Shown: one piece after another, positions 7,574 through 16,603 of the stretch
Position numbering within the stretch: the first letter of the stretch is position 1
Layout of the letters: the number at the start of each line of letters is the position of its first letter
From: Nitrosomonas sp.
Lineage (GTDB): Bacteria; Pseudomonadota; Gammaproteobacteria; Burkholderiales; Nitrosomonadaceae
Length of the DNA stretch: 32,802 nucleotides
Assembly: GCA_008015595.1 (NCBI GenBank)
Contig: SSFW01000001.1
Coordinates: 1 to 32,802, forward strand
Direction: 5' to 3'
Position numbers and translations under genes: made by a program
Notes under the pieces: generated by a model
What the model was told of the DNA's origin: nothing
The model's database searches: none
What the model saw: the letters and a program-made list of their open reading frames with translations, nothing else

Positions 7574-10513
7574 CTAACTTATCTCGTTTTCCTCGAACAA
7601 TCGGAAAATATCCTCAGCAGCCGCTGGCTTTCCAACATGATAGCCTTGCGCATAGTCCACATCCATTTTTCCCAGCAGCATTAAAATTTCTTCACTTTCT
7701 ACAAACTCAGCAGTAATTTTCTTTCCAAAACCCTTTGCAACACTACATAGGGCTCTCACTAGAATCTGGTCATCTGGATTATTCGCTAAATTCCGAATAA
7801 AAGAACCATCAATTTTCACGGCATCCACCGGTAGCTCTCGTAAATAATAGAACGAAGAAAATCCAACGCCAAAATCATCAAGCACAAACCCACAACCCAA
7901 TTTTTTTATCTCGCGAAGTAGATTTCTCGTTCCAGGTAAGTTATCTAACGCCGCTGTTTCTGTTATTTCAAAAAATAGTAACGTGGGATCTACACCCGAT
8001 GAAGTTAATTCATGCCGAATCACCGGTAATAATTCCGGGTCGTTGAATGCATGGGCCGAGAGATTGATGGAGAATCGAATCGGTTTAGTCGATTTACTAT
8101 TTATTTTGGCGACCTGGGTAATCGCTTTCCGTAAAACCATGTGATCAATTGCATGGATCAGTCCGGTATGCTCAGCGGCTGCGATAAATGCAGCGGGTGA
8201 ATGAATTGTGCCATCATTGTCATGCATACGCAGTAACACTTCATAATGCGTAATCGCTCGATCATGCAATGACATGATCGGTTGGAAATAGAGTAAATAA
8301 TGATCGTATAAATTAGCATACTCGATTTTTTCTTTCCAATGAACCAGTGTATATAGCCGCTCCCGCGTTTTGTCATCATTTGAAAATAAATGCCACGTCC
8401 CTCGCCCAATTTCTTTAGCTTGATACATAGCTAAGTCAGCGGCAGCCAGTAAATCGTGCACATTCTTCCCATGCTCAGGAAAAAGCGCTATCCCTACACT
8501 TGCAGCAATTTTGTAGGTTCTTCCATTGACATTTAATTGCGTTTCACTCAAGCGCAACAAAATTTTCTTTGCAACTTCGATCGCTCCACCTGCAGAAATT
8601 TCTGGCAAGATGACTGCAAATTCGTCCCCTCCCAAGCGACCCGTTACATCAGCAGTCCGAATCGTGCGCGACAGCATCTCAGCCACCATCTTCAATAATG
8701 CATCGCCCGCTTGGTGTCCACTGGTATCATTAATATATTTAAAACGATCGAGATCAAAAAACAATAAAGCACCTGGATGCTGATATCTTTCTGCCCAACT
8801 CAGCATTTGCTCCAATTCTTCACTAAACCGTCGTCGATTAAATAAATTAGTCAGTGGATCATGGTCGGCCAACCAAGCAAGATGTCCTTCAACGCGCTTA
8901 TATTCGGTAATATCCAAACCAACCGATAAAACCGAAGGATCTGTTTCAGATTGCCAGGTTAATCGTGAATGCAGCCATACGATATGGCGCTTTGAGCCAT
9001 CATTACACAAGGTCATCGCTTCATGCCGCAACTGGTCACGATGTCCACGGCGAATTTCTTCAAGGTAATTGACAAGATTATATTGTTGATCGTTATCGGG
9101 CGCTAAAACTTCAAGAAAATACTTGGTCTGAATTTCTTCTTTAGAATAGCGCATCAACAGTTCACCATACGCATTCAACATGAGAATCTTTCCACTAACA
9201 TTTTGGGTTAGAACGATAACTTGTGCGGTATCCAATAGGTGAGCGATAAAATCTTTTTCTTTACTCAGCTCATCTCTCTGTTGGACAAGCAGTTTGGTAC
9301 GATACGCGACCTTATTCTCCAGTTTCTCAAGCTTATGGGATAACGCCACGGCTGCTTCATATAGAAGATCTACTTCATCTTTCAGCCACCGTTTCCGGCT
9401 AACAGAAGCTAGCGTAGCACGAAAAATCCCAAAGCTTCCACCTGCCAAAAGGGGTAATGTAAATACAATATGCTTGAGTCTCGTAAGGGGTAATGAAAGG
9501 ATTGCAAATAATATGAGCTCGGATACTAACAATCCCACTAATCCAATAATGATAATCCGCCAGGTAGAGTCTCGAATGGAAAGAATCGTTGGCGTAATAT
9601 CTGTAAGTACAACCAAATAAGCACGATCCAATACATTGACACCTCGCAACGAAAGTAGCTTGATTCGGTGATGACGATTATCCCACTCAGTATGAATCCC
9701 TACCCTAAGATCCTGAATAGTAGGGTGTGATTGGGCTATTCGATGAAGTATCTCTAAATTCTTTTCCCTATTCGTCAACGCAGCTAAGCGCACGCCCCAA
9801 TTTGAAAACTCGACATCATTCTGTTGTATATCTACGCCATCTGCCTTCATTTTCAAGAGCAATCCAATATCGGATCCGAATGTTCGTTTAAATCCCAGAA
9901 AAACATCTGCTAATGAAGCGCCGATGACCATCGCTCCGGCGCGAACTCCATTAATCAATAAGGGTTCGATGGTATATTGCAAGCACATTTCGATACAAAT
10001 CAATAAACTCGCCGGTAATTCTTGTGAATTGACATCATGGACCTGCTCTAATATGAGGGCATCACGCTGCGAATCCTCTTCAAAGTTATCCCAACCAACC
10101 AACAGTTGATCCGACTGATCATAAAACCGAATTGTTTCGATGCCATTATGTAACTGAAATAACGACCAGTGTTGCTCAAAGGCTTGGGTAATTTGAGCGC
10201 TATCTTGCAGCACTAATGCAGTATCCATTTCTTTCAAGAAAGGAATCAGCCTAATTAATTGGCGAGAATTATTCGACGTTTGCTCGATTAAATTCTCAAC
10301 TTCGGTAACATAGCGTTGGTATTGCAAACTGCTCTGATAATCAACGTTATCAATGAGGCTTCGATAATTGATCACGCTAAACATCGTAACTACAATCAGC
10401 AAAATCAAACTACTCAGCAATGAAATTTTCCATTTCAAGCTAAAGAATTTTGATAATGTTTTATGGATCTCCTTGTCGAGGCGAGTGAGCGACACCAAAT
10501 GACTGAGCTTCAT
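7574..10513 (-). CDS. Membrane sensor with CACHE-like periplasmic domain, PAS, GGDEF and EAL domains (diguanylate cyclase/phosphodiesterase)
   Basis: ORF 7574..10564; start at internal ATG (MKLSHLVSLTRL, 10513) preferred because the longer form overlaps the upstream ORF. GRLGGDEFAVILPE active site with RTAD I-site 5 residues upstream; EAL domain as YEVLLRM plus FEITETAALD, DDFGVGFSS and VKIDGSF. Confidence 0.93.
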   Translation of the reverse strand: MKLSHLVSLTRLDKEIHKTLSKFFSLKWKISLLSSLILLIVVTMFSVINYRSLIDNVDYQSSLQYQRYVTEVENLIEQTSNNSRQLIRLIPFLKEMDTALVLQDSAQITQAFEQHWSLFQLHNGIETIRFYDQSDQLLVGWDNFEEDSQRDALILEQVHDVNSQELPASLLICIEMCLQYTIEPLLINGVRAGAMVIGASLADVFLGFKRTFGSDIGLLLKMKADGVDIQQNDVEFSNWGVRLAALTNREKNLEILHRIAQSHPTIQDLRVGIHTEWDNRHHRIKLLSLRGVNVLDRAYLVVLTDITPTILSIRDSTWRIIIIGLVGLLVSELILFAILSLPLTRLKHIVFTLPLLAGGSFGIFRATLASVSRKRWLKDEVDLLYEAAVALSHKLEKLENKVAYRTKLLVQQRDELSKEKDFIAHLLDTAQVIVLTQNVSGKILMLNAYGELLMRYSKEEIQTKYFLEVLAPDNDQQYNLVNYLEEIRRGHRDQLRHEAMTLCNDGSKRHIVWLHSRLTWQSETDPSVLSVGLDITEYKRVEGHLAWLADHDPLTNLFNRRRFSEELEQMLSWAERYQHPGALLFFDLDRFKYINDTSGHQAGDALLKMVAEMLSRTIRTADVTGRLGGDEFAVILPEISAGGAIEVAKKILLRLSETQLNVNGRTYKIAASVGIALFPEHGKNVHDLLAAADLAMYQAKEIGRGTWHLFSNDDKTRERLYTLVHWKEKIEYANLYDHYLLYFQPIMSLHDRAITHYEVLLRMHDNDGTIHSPAAFIAAAEHTGLIHAIDHMVLRKAITQVAKINSKSTKPIRFSINLSAHAFNDPELLPVIRHELTSSGVDPTLLFFEITETAALDNLPGTRNLLREIKKLGCGFVLDDFGVGFSSFYYLRELPVDAVKIDGSFIRNLANNPDDQILVRALCSVAKGFGKKITAEFVESEEILMLLGKMDVDYAQGYHVGKPAAAEDIFRLFEENEIS

Positions 10514-10524
10514 AATATTGACTA

Positions 10525-11820
10525 CTAGAAACGATATGAAGCTTGGAACGCAAACAAATTCCAATGTTGATCAGTATTAGCAGGCAGGAATCGTTGTAAA
10601 GTAGCATTTGGCGCTCGATTATCCAACGAAGAAATCCAGCCTGTGCCATTGATATAATGATATTCAGCGCGCAGCATGATCGATGGTGTCACATTCCAAC
10701 GTAACCCTACTGTGATATCTTTGGCAAATCGACTATGGGCTGGAATATTTCCTTGCAATTCTGGTGGAATTTTGTTATCGATTAGAAACTGCTTCCCGTC
10801 TCGATCAGTCCTATCTGCATAGTAGGCATCATAGCGCAGCACACCTTCCCAGCTTGGAGAGAAACGATAGATACCTTGGAAATAGTAGCTTTCCCCAGTA
10901 AAATTCAAATCAGGTCTGGCAACAAAATCCTGCCGCTCGATATGGCGGATTGCATATTCTGAAGTTAGACTCCAACGTTCTGAATTGTACTGCGCAGAGA
11001 ATATAATAGGTGTAAATTGAAAAGTTCCTAGACCCGAATAAGTGTCATTTTGTTGAGCTGCATTATATCCCGTATTGACTTGAGCACCACTTAGGGCAAA
11101 CCTAACTCTTCCACCATCGTATTCATAGATCAAGCGACCAATATAGGATAAATGCGGCGTGATACTCCCAGGACGATCTGCCTGCAGAATAGCAAACTCG
11201 GTACTTCGATCACCTGCTTGCGGAAAAACAACCCCGAATTGTGCATTCAGATCCCCCCAACTATTCCTCGATTCCCCATACAACTGAACTCCATCAGAAG
11301 CCAAGCCTAAATTTCGAGTGCGATCGAAATAGATCGACTGCGGCAGTAAAATGCTGGGGCGTGTAAATGGTACATCGCGCGTATCGTTATAAAATCCTAA
11401 TGGGTTTTTCGTTCTACCTAACCTTATACCAAAATCCATTGACTCCGTACTTATTGCAGTGTAATCAACAAAACCATAGTCAATACGAATACCGCCTTTA
11501 CTATCCTCACCCGCACTTCGTGATAACAACTGCCCTGAAAATTGTAAGTTAGGCAATGGCCGATAAGAAGCGTTAGCGCCTATTTCTCTAAAATCAAAAC
11601 TGCCATTTCCGCTGCTATTCCCAAATACGTCATTGTTGCCTGTTGATTTCAAATAGCCTTGGCTCAGAAAACCATGTACTCGGATTCCTTTTACATCCTG
11701 TGCAATACCCTCCTGCATCATAACAATAAGCAATAGGACTACGGAAGTGAGTCTGCACATCATTGCATAATTGAGTGTTGAGTGCTGTTTATTCAATGTT
11801 GAGTACATGTATGCTTTCAT
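10525..11820 (-). CDS. Outer-membrane porin-like beta-barrel protein
   Basis: Signal peptide-like N-terminus; VHGFLSQGYLKSTGNND, FDFREIGANASYRPLPNLQFSGQLLSR; aromatic-terminated C-terminus FQASYRF. Confidence 0.8.
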   Translation of the reverse strand: MKAYMYSTLNKQHSTLNYAMMCRLTSVVLLLIVMMQEGIAQDVKGIRVHGFLSQGYLKSTGNNDVFGNSSGNGSFDFREIGANASYRPLPNLQFSGQLLSRSAGEDSKGGIRIDYGFVDYTAISTESMDFGIRLGRTKNPLGFYNDTRDVPFTRPSILLPQSIYFDRTRNLGLASDGVQLYGESRNSWGDLNAQFGVVFPQAGDRSTEFAILQADRPGSITPHLSYIGRLIYEYDGGRVRFALSGAQVNTGYNAAQQNDTYSGLGTFQFTPIIFSAQYNSERWSLTSEYAIRHIERQDFVARPDLNFTGESYYFQGIYRFSPSWEGVLRYDAYYADRTDRDGKQFLIDNKIPPELQGNIPAHSRFAKDITVGLRWNVTPSIMLRAEYHYINGTGWISSLDNRAPNATLQRFLPANTDQHWNLFAFQASYRF

Positions 11821-12247
11821 CGATGTTAGCTCTCTTTAAATAACCAATCGCGCCAGGAGTGCTGGATATACGTTCACGCATTTCTTCTTCAGTTCTTACT
11901 AAGAAAGGAGCCTGTCCTGTTCCTGAGAAAATTAATTTATCCCACCCAGCTCTAAGCTGATAGGGAAAAATATTGAGCTTTTCTTTTGTGAAGATGGTAT
12001 GCAACACAGCATCATCAGGCATAACAAAAACCCTGACTGGCATGCCGTTAGGCCAGGTTTTTAGGCGCATTCCAAACGCAGCGCGTAAAGAATTTCTTGA
12101 ATAACTCTTTAATTCGACACTCGGATGAATTACTGCTTCGACGGAATCATTGGCGTAAGTGTGTGTTGCAAAATACGACACGCCAAAAACAAAAAAGAAT
12201 AGCGAGACGATTCGATAGCAGTAATTAAAACGGTTTCTCGCTACCAT
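11789..12247 (-). CDS. Small periplasmic PstS/PBP-like substrate-binding-domain protein
   Basis: Signal sequence; YSRNSLRAAFGMRLKTWPNGMPVRVFVMPDDAVLH ... VRTEEEMRERISSTPGAIGYL resembles the PBP-like fold of phosphate-binding-type proteins. Overlaps the porin ORF start by 32 bp. Confidence 0.75.
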   Translation of the reverse strand: MVARNRFNYCYRIVSLFFFVFGVSYFATHTYANDSVEAVIHPSVELKSYSRNSLRAAFGMRLKTWPNGMPVRVFVMPDDAVLHTIFTKEKLNIFPYQLRAGWDKLIFSGTGQAPFLVRTEEEMRERISSTPGAIGYLKRANIDESIHVLNIE

Positions 12248-12262
12248 ATAGGCTATAGAACC

Positions 12263-13054
12263 TTAACAAGTCACCATTTCATTACTCGCTAACAAAATAT
12301 GCTGATTCCGCTCTCGAACTGATTGTAGATCAGAAGGCCAAATCCGCCCATTGTCGGTTACAAGTTCCCATACCTCTGGGTAGTTGACATACATTCGTTC
12401 TAAAACATCAATAACACAGACATGATAAGGTCGGCGTGGACCATAATAATCAACAATTGGACCAATTGGATTTAGTTGCATTCCATAAAATCCCAGCAAT
12501 CGATTTAAAGCCGGATCCATGGCAGAAAACCAGAAAAAGAAATCATGCTTAGCACATAGCTGAATGATGCCAACAGCGAGCCCTAGCATGGGATGTGGAA
12601 ATCTTCTACGTTCATTTTTTCGAATACCTTGGCTTGCAGCTTTGTCAACGCTGAAACGAAAATCATCTTTCCTTCTAAAGAAATCGCTATGAATCGCAAA
12701 CCGAGAAATCTCGACCGTATGTTCGCGAATGATATTCATATTAGAGAATGCGGGATAAAACTGTGTATGCAGTTCAACTGGGAAAGCTCGATTTGCTAAT
12801 GGAGAAGGGTCAGACAAGATTAAGCGCGCTGTGCCCATAAAAGCGTTAGAAGGTTTATGACGAAGCAAAATATGAATTGAATGGTCATCGAATTCATCTT
12901 TTTCTAGCTCATCTGGATATAACGTAGTATCAAAAATTCCCGTATTTAAACACATGATTCGGTAACGCAGACGATACACTTCTTTTTTTAATTCTAGGGT
13001 ATCCGCTACCACAATTTCAAAATATTCATGAAAAGCGTCGGCAATATCGCTCAT
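12263..13054 (-). CDS. PEP-CTERM/exosortase system-associated acyltransferase (LuxI/GNAT-like, TIGR03694-type)
   Basis: ORF 12263..13069; start at MSDIADAFHEYFEIV preferred (GGAAGG upstream of that ATG). KKEVYRLRYRIMCLNTGIFD, FMGTARLILSD and EISRFAIHSDF motifs of this family. Confidence 0.85.
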   Translation of the reverse strand: MSDIADAFHEYFEIVVADTLELKKEVYRLRYRIMCLNTGIFDTTLYPDELEKDEFDDHSIHILLRHKPSNAFMGTARLILSDPSPLANRAFPVELHTQFYPAFSNMNIIREHTVEISRFAIHSDFFRRKDDFRFSVDKAASQGIRKNERRRFPHPMLGLAVGIIQLCAKHDFFFWFSAMDPALNRLLGFYGMQLNPIGPIVDYYGPRRPYHVCVIDVLERMYVNYPEVWELVTDNGRIWPSDLQSVRERNQHILLASNEMVTC

Positions 13055-13105
13055 GATAATCCTTCCCAAATTAATGGGTTAATGTAATCTAAAGAAACTA
13101 GATTG

Positions 13106-13120
13106 TACTAATCATTAGTA
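13106..13120. promoter_or_regulatory. Perfect dyad TACTAAT-C-ATTAGTA (operator-like site 1)
   Basis: Read directly; 7-bp arms, 1-nt centre, 52 bp upstream of the preferred acyltransferase start. Confidence 0.5.
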
Positions 13121-13242
13121 GACCTAAAGTTTGGAATTGATTCTAGGTTTACCTTTATTTCAATTAATTATTATTAGCAAAGTGAGCTTCTGCCTTCTTA
13201 AACTAAATAATTCTTTAGATTAAATAACAATAATTACATAAC

Positions 13243-13260
13243 ATACTAACCTGTTAGTAT
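13243..13260. promoter_or_regulatory. Perfect dyad ATACTAAC-CT-GTTAGTAT (operator-like site 2)
   Basis: Read directly; 8-bp arms, 2-nt centre; shares TACTAA/TTAGTA half-sites with site 1. Confidence 0.5.
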
Positions 13261-13445
13261 ATGTCTTTGATTAGTTGAAAAATATCATGAAAACCTCCAA
13301 ACGTACATACTTTATACGCAAAGAAGTTTTATCGATATGGAATTACAGAAGTGAATTACGCTAGATTATAAAGTCGCGCGCTGGGATGTAAAGCCTGATA
13401 GATACATGCGCAGATTAATAGGTAGAATAAAGCAGAAGTAGACGA

Positions 13446-15293
13446 TTATCTAGAACGTTGCTTATACCAGCATTCTAACATCATAAGCAACCAAACCATT
13501 GTTCCGTGATAACTCGCATGCTGATGCAGATACTGACTTAAAATTTTGTCTATAAAATTGACGCGGAAAATATGACGTTTTTTTAGATCTGTCAAACAGT
13601 CTGCAGCTTGCGCTTGAAGTAATTTATTTTCTTGGAGCCAAATTCCAAATGGCAATCCGAATCCATGCTTTTGTTTAGTAATAATCTCTTTCGGAAGGAA
13701 ATCACGTAGTGCTTCCTTAAAGAAATAACGTAGTTTCGTTTTCTTTAACTTAAGTTCAGGTCTAAGTCTCTCAGAAAAAGAAACCATTTCGCTATTCAAA
13801 AAAGGATAGGCAACATCTACTGCCGCTAATTCACAAGCTTTAGTGACTTTTGGTAAATCATTATCTGTTAATGTATATTTCCAGTCATAAGCTAGCATAC
13901 GATTGATAAGTGTGGTTGTCTCAGCTTTATGATAGGTTTGATTAATTTGTGAGGCAGGCTCGTTTATATCAATATTTGATAAAAAATCTTCGGTAAAAAC
14001 ATCTTGATAACCATAACGAATGAGTAAATTATAGGTCTCCATACGATGTGGCATCGGTATGGATGCTTGAGAAATGTAGCTATGGATTTTCCGAAATAAG
14101 TTTATATTCGATTCAGCAAGGGTTGATAGTGCAAATGGTGTAATTATTTTTTCCCGAAGAACGCTAGGAATTCTTTCATATAAAGAAAAAACGTATTGCT
14201 TAGCATAGCGAACATTACCCCCAAAAAGCTCATCACCACCATCACCACCTAATAACAGATCAATCCCATCTTTCTTTGCCATCTGAGCACAATAAAAACT
14301 GGGTATAGCAGATGCATTCCCAAAAGGTTGATCAAAAATAGCTGCAACCTGTGGTATAGCCGATGCAACATCTTCTGGTGTCACATAATATTCATGATGA
14401 TTTGTCGAAAAATGTCGGGCAGCAATGCGTGCATAATCCATTTCATCATAACCCGGGGCATCAAAGCCGATAGAAAATGTTTTAGCAGGCTTTCCCGTAA
14501 CTTCTTGGAGCATACCTGCGATTGTCGAACTATCCGTTCCACCACTAAGGAATGCGCCCACATGCTGGTAACCTGCAATTGCATCCTCCATACTCGTATG
14601 CAGCAGCGAAATAAAGCTTTGTTTTAATTCACTAAACGACTGTACCTCATTTTCTCTAAATTGCGCATTCCAATAACGTTCAACCGTAAGCGTCCCATGC
14701 TTATAGTAAATATATTCACCAGGAAGTAAGCGTCTCGGTTCACGGTAAATTGTATTAGGACCGGGCACCATATGAAAATAAATATAGTCATAAATACCCT
14801 GATTGCTAATTTCGTCTTTTGCAAGTGGGTGCCTCATCATCGCATCAAGCGAAGTACCAAATAGTAGGCCATTTTCTAGAATTTGATAGTAAAGTGGGCG
14901 AGTTCCCATTCGATCAACGGCTATAAATACTTCATGGGATTTAGCATTGACAAGACAACAGATAAATTCCCCGAGTAGGCTTTCAATAATACTTGGTCCA
15001 TTGTTCACCCACTGATCAAGTAAAACACCAGCGATTCCCTGAGAGAGAATGAGTTGATTCAACTCATCATTATTAAATTTTGCATGTCCCCATATTCCAA
15101 CGATAATGTCATTTTTATGGAAGTAATGAAGTTGTTGTTCGCTTGCTGCGATTGCAAGAGATGAGTTCTCATCGACATAAATCTGCGAGCGACTGTGATC
15201 AAACCGGGTAAGTACTTGAGCCATCGATTCACTAATCTGTTGATTCTCAACAACTGATTGCCCATAACCAACCCAACCACACACTCCACTCAT
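13446..15293 (-). CDS. Asparagine synthase (glutamine-hydrolysing)-like amidotransferase with Ser at position 2
   Basis: N-terminal class II amidotransferase-like region (MSGVCGWVG), synthetase domain PP-loop FLSGGTDSSTIAGM, LLGGDGGDELFGGN, KHGFGLPFGIWL. Confidence 0.88.
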   Translation of the reverse strand: MSGVCGWVGYGQSVVENQQISESMAQVLTRFDHSRSQIYVDENSSLAIAASEQQLHYFHKNDIIVGIWGHAKFNNDELNQLILSQGIAGVLLDQWVNNGPSIIESLLGEFICCLVNAKSHEVFIAVDRMGTRPLYYQILENGLLFGTSLDAMMRHPLAKDEISNQGIYDYIYFHMVPGPNTIYREPRRLLPGEYIYYKHGTLTVERYWNAQFRENEVQSFSELKQSFISLLHTSMEDAIAGYQHVGAFLSGGTDSSTIAGMLQEVTGKPAKTFSIGFDAPGYDEMDYARIAARHFSTNHHEYYVTPEDVASAIPQVAAIFDQPFGNASAIPSFYCAQMAKKDGIDLLLGGDGGDELFGGNVRYAKQYVFSLYERIPSVLREKIITPFALSTLAESNINLFRKIHSYISQASIPMPHRMETYNLLIRYGYQDVFTEDFLSNIDINEPASQINQTYHKAETTTLINRMLAYDWKYTLTDNDLPKVTKACELAAVDVAYPFLNSEMVSFSERLRPELKLKKTKLRYFFKEALRDFLPKEIITKQKHGFGLPFGIWLQENKLLQAQAADCLTDLKKRHIFRVNFIDKILSQYLHQHASYHGTMVWLLMMLECWYKQRSR

Positions 15294-15354
15294 ATCGATT
15301 CCTTTTTATAGTTATAGAAATTTAAGCCTGAGCTTATCTAGAGAAGTAAGTAGA

Positions 15355-16590
15355 CTAAACCAGAACCTCTAAGGGTATGGGGTGACTGAGAAATGATATA
15401 GGGCTCGCTGTCAAACCATAAGCACCTGATTGAAATACCACTATCAGATCACCAATCTCTGCTTTGGGTAATTCCATTTGATCTGCCAACAAATCAAGCG
15501 GAGTACATAATGGACCAACAACTGATACCACCTCAGTCTCCGCGGTTTCCGCCTTAGTTCCAACTGTGACTGGGTAATTTTTTCGAATAACTTGCCCAAA
15601 ATTACCTGAAGCTGCTAGATGGTGATGCATGCCACCATCGGTAATTAAAAATAATTGTCCCCTCGAATTTTTTTTATCTAACACCCGACATACATATATC
15701 CCTGCTTCGGCAACGATATATCGGCCCAGCTCAATCACAAACTGTGTATCTGAAAGTTCTGACTCTATTTTGTTCAGCAAATGCTGTAGATTCTCACCCA
15801 CAGCAACAAGGTTCAACGGCGATTCCCCAGGAAAATAAGGTATACCAAACCCTCCACCCATGTTAAGAGAAGGGATAGAAACTGAAGATTCTTTCGCAAG
15901 CCTAACTGCTAGTTGAAGTGTTTTTTCATGCGCATCTTGGATTGCTTCTACTTTAAGATTCTGTGAGCCGCTAAAAATATGAAGCCCTTCAAATACTATA
16001 CCGAATTCAACAATTCGACGAAGTACAATTGGGGCACGTTCAGCATCAATTCCAAACTGTTTAGGCCCTCCTCCCATTTTCATTCCTGAGGATTTCAGTT
16101 CGAAATCAGGATTAATGCGAACGGCTACTTTAGGCGTTATTCCTAAGCGCTCAGCAAGAGCTACAATTCGCTCTAACTCAAGCTCCGATTCAATATTAAT
16201 CACAATACCAGCAGCAATTGCGCAGGAGAGCTCATGTTCATTTTTTCCAGGCCCAGCAAAACTCATTTTACTCGGTAACATCCCTGTATCTAGTGCTACC
16301 TTAATCTCTCCCAATGAAGCGACATCAATACCATCAACCAAACCTGCAATATGCTGAACGACTGCCGGCATTGGATTCGCTTTCATTGCGTAATGTAATT
16401 TTATTTTATTGGGTAGGCACTGGCGCAAAAACAAAATACGCTCAGTAATCAGTTTCCGGTCATAAGCAAAATAAGGAGTACTCCCAACACGCTGAGTTAA
16501 ACGATTAAGAGACATACCTCCGATCTGAATGCAATGATCGCGTATCGGAAACTGATCGAAAGACGCATGCTTAGGTCGATTATTTGTCAT
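15355..16590 (-). CDS. Pyridoxal-dependent decarboxylase, exosortase A system-associated type (TIGR03099-like; alanine-racemase fold)
   Basis: PLP lysine motif LHYAMKANPMPAV, NMGGGFGIPYFPGESPL, VVGPLCTPLDLLAD; adjacent to the cognate ligase. Confidence 0.88.
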   Translation of the reverse strand: MTNNRPKHASFDQFPIRDHCIQIGGMSLNRLTQRVGSTPYFAYDRKLITERILFLRQCLPNKIKLHYAMKANPMPAVVQHIAGLVDGIDVASLGEIKVALDTGMLPSKMSFAGPGKNEHELSCAIAAGIVINIESELELERIVALAERLGITPKVAVRINPDFELKSSGMKMGGGPKQFGIDAERAPIVLRRIVEFGIVFEGLHIFSGSQNLKVEAIQDAHEKTLQLAVRLAKESSVSIPSLNMGGGFGIPYFPGESPLNLVAVGENLQHLLNKIESELSDTQFVIELGRYIVAEAGIYVCRVLDKKNSRGQLFLITDGGMHHHLAASGNFGQVIRKNYPVTVGTKAETAETEVVSVVGPLCTPLDLLADQMELPKAEIGDLIVVFQSGAYGLTASPISFLSHPIPLEVLV

Positions 16591-16603
16591 CGCTAGTCCA
16601 TAC

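Noticed and set aside
10461-10649. 62-aa minus-strand ORF at the porin/GGDEF-EAL junction
   Set aside because: Overlaps two well-supported minus-strand genes in another frame and has no domain.
13262-13282. Possible third FNR-like box (TTGAT-TAGT-TGAAA)
   Set aside because: Two mismatches in the second half-site; too weak to call.
13287-13440. Short plus-strand reading frame MKTSKRTYFIRKEVLSIWNYRSELR in the acyltransferase leader
   Set aside because: Only about 25 codons with no clear RBS or homology; may be a gene remnant but is unsupported.
13070-13445. Sigma-54 -24/-12 promoter upstream of the acyltransferase
   Set aside because: The closest candidate (GG...GC on the minus strand near 13180) has the wrong spacing, so I did not call it.
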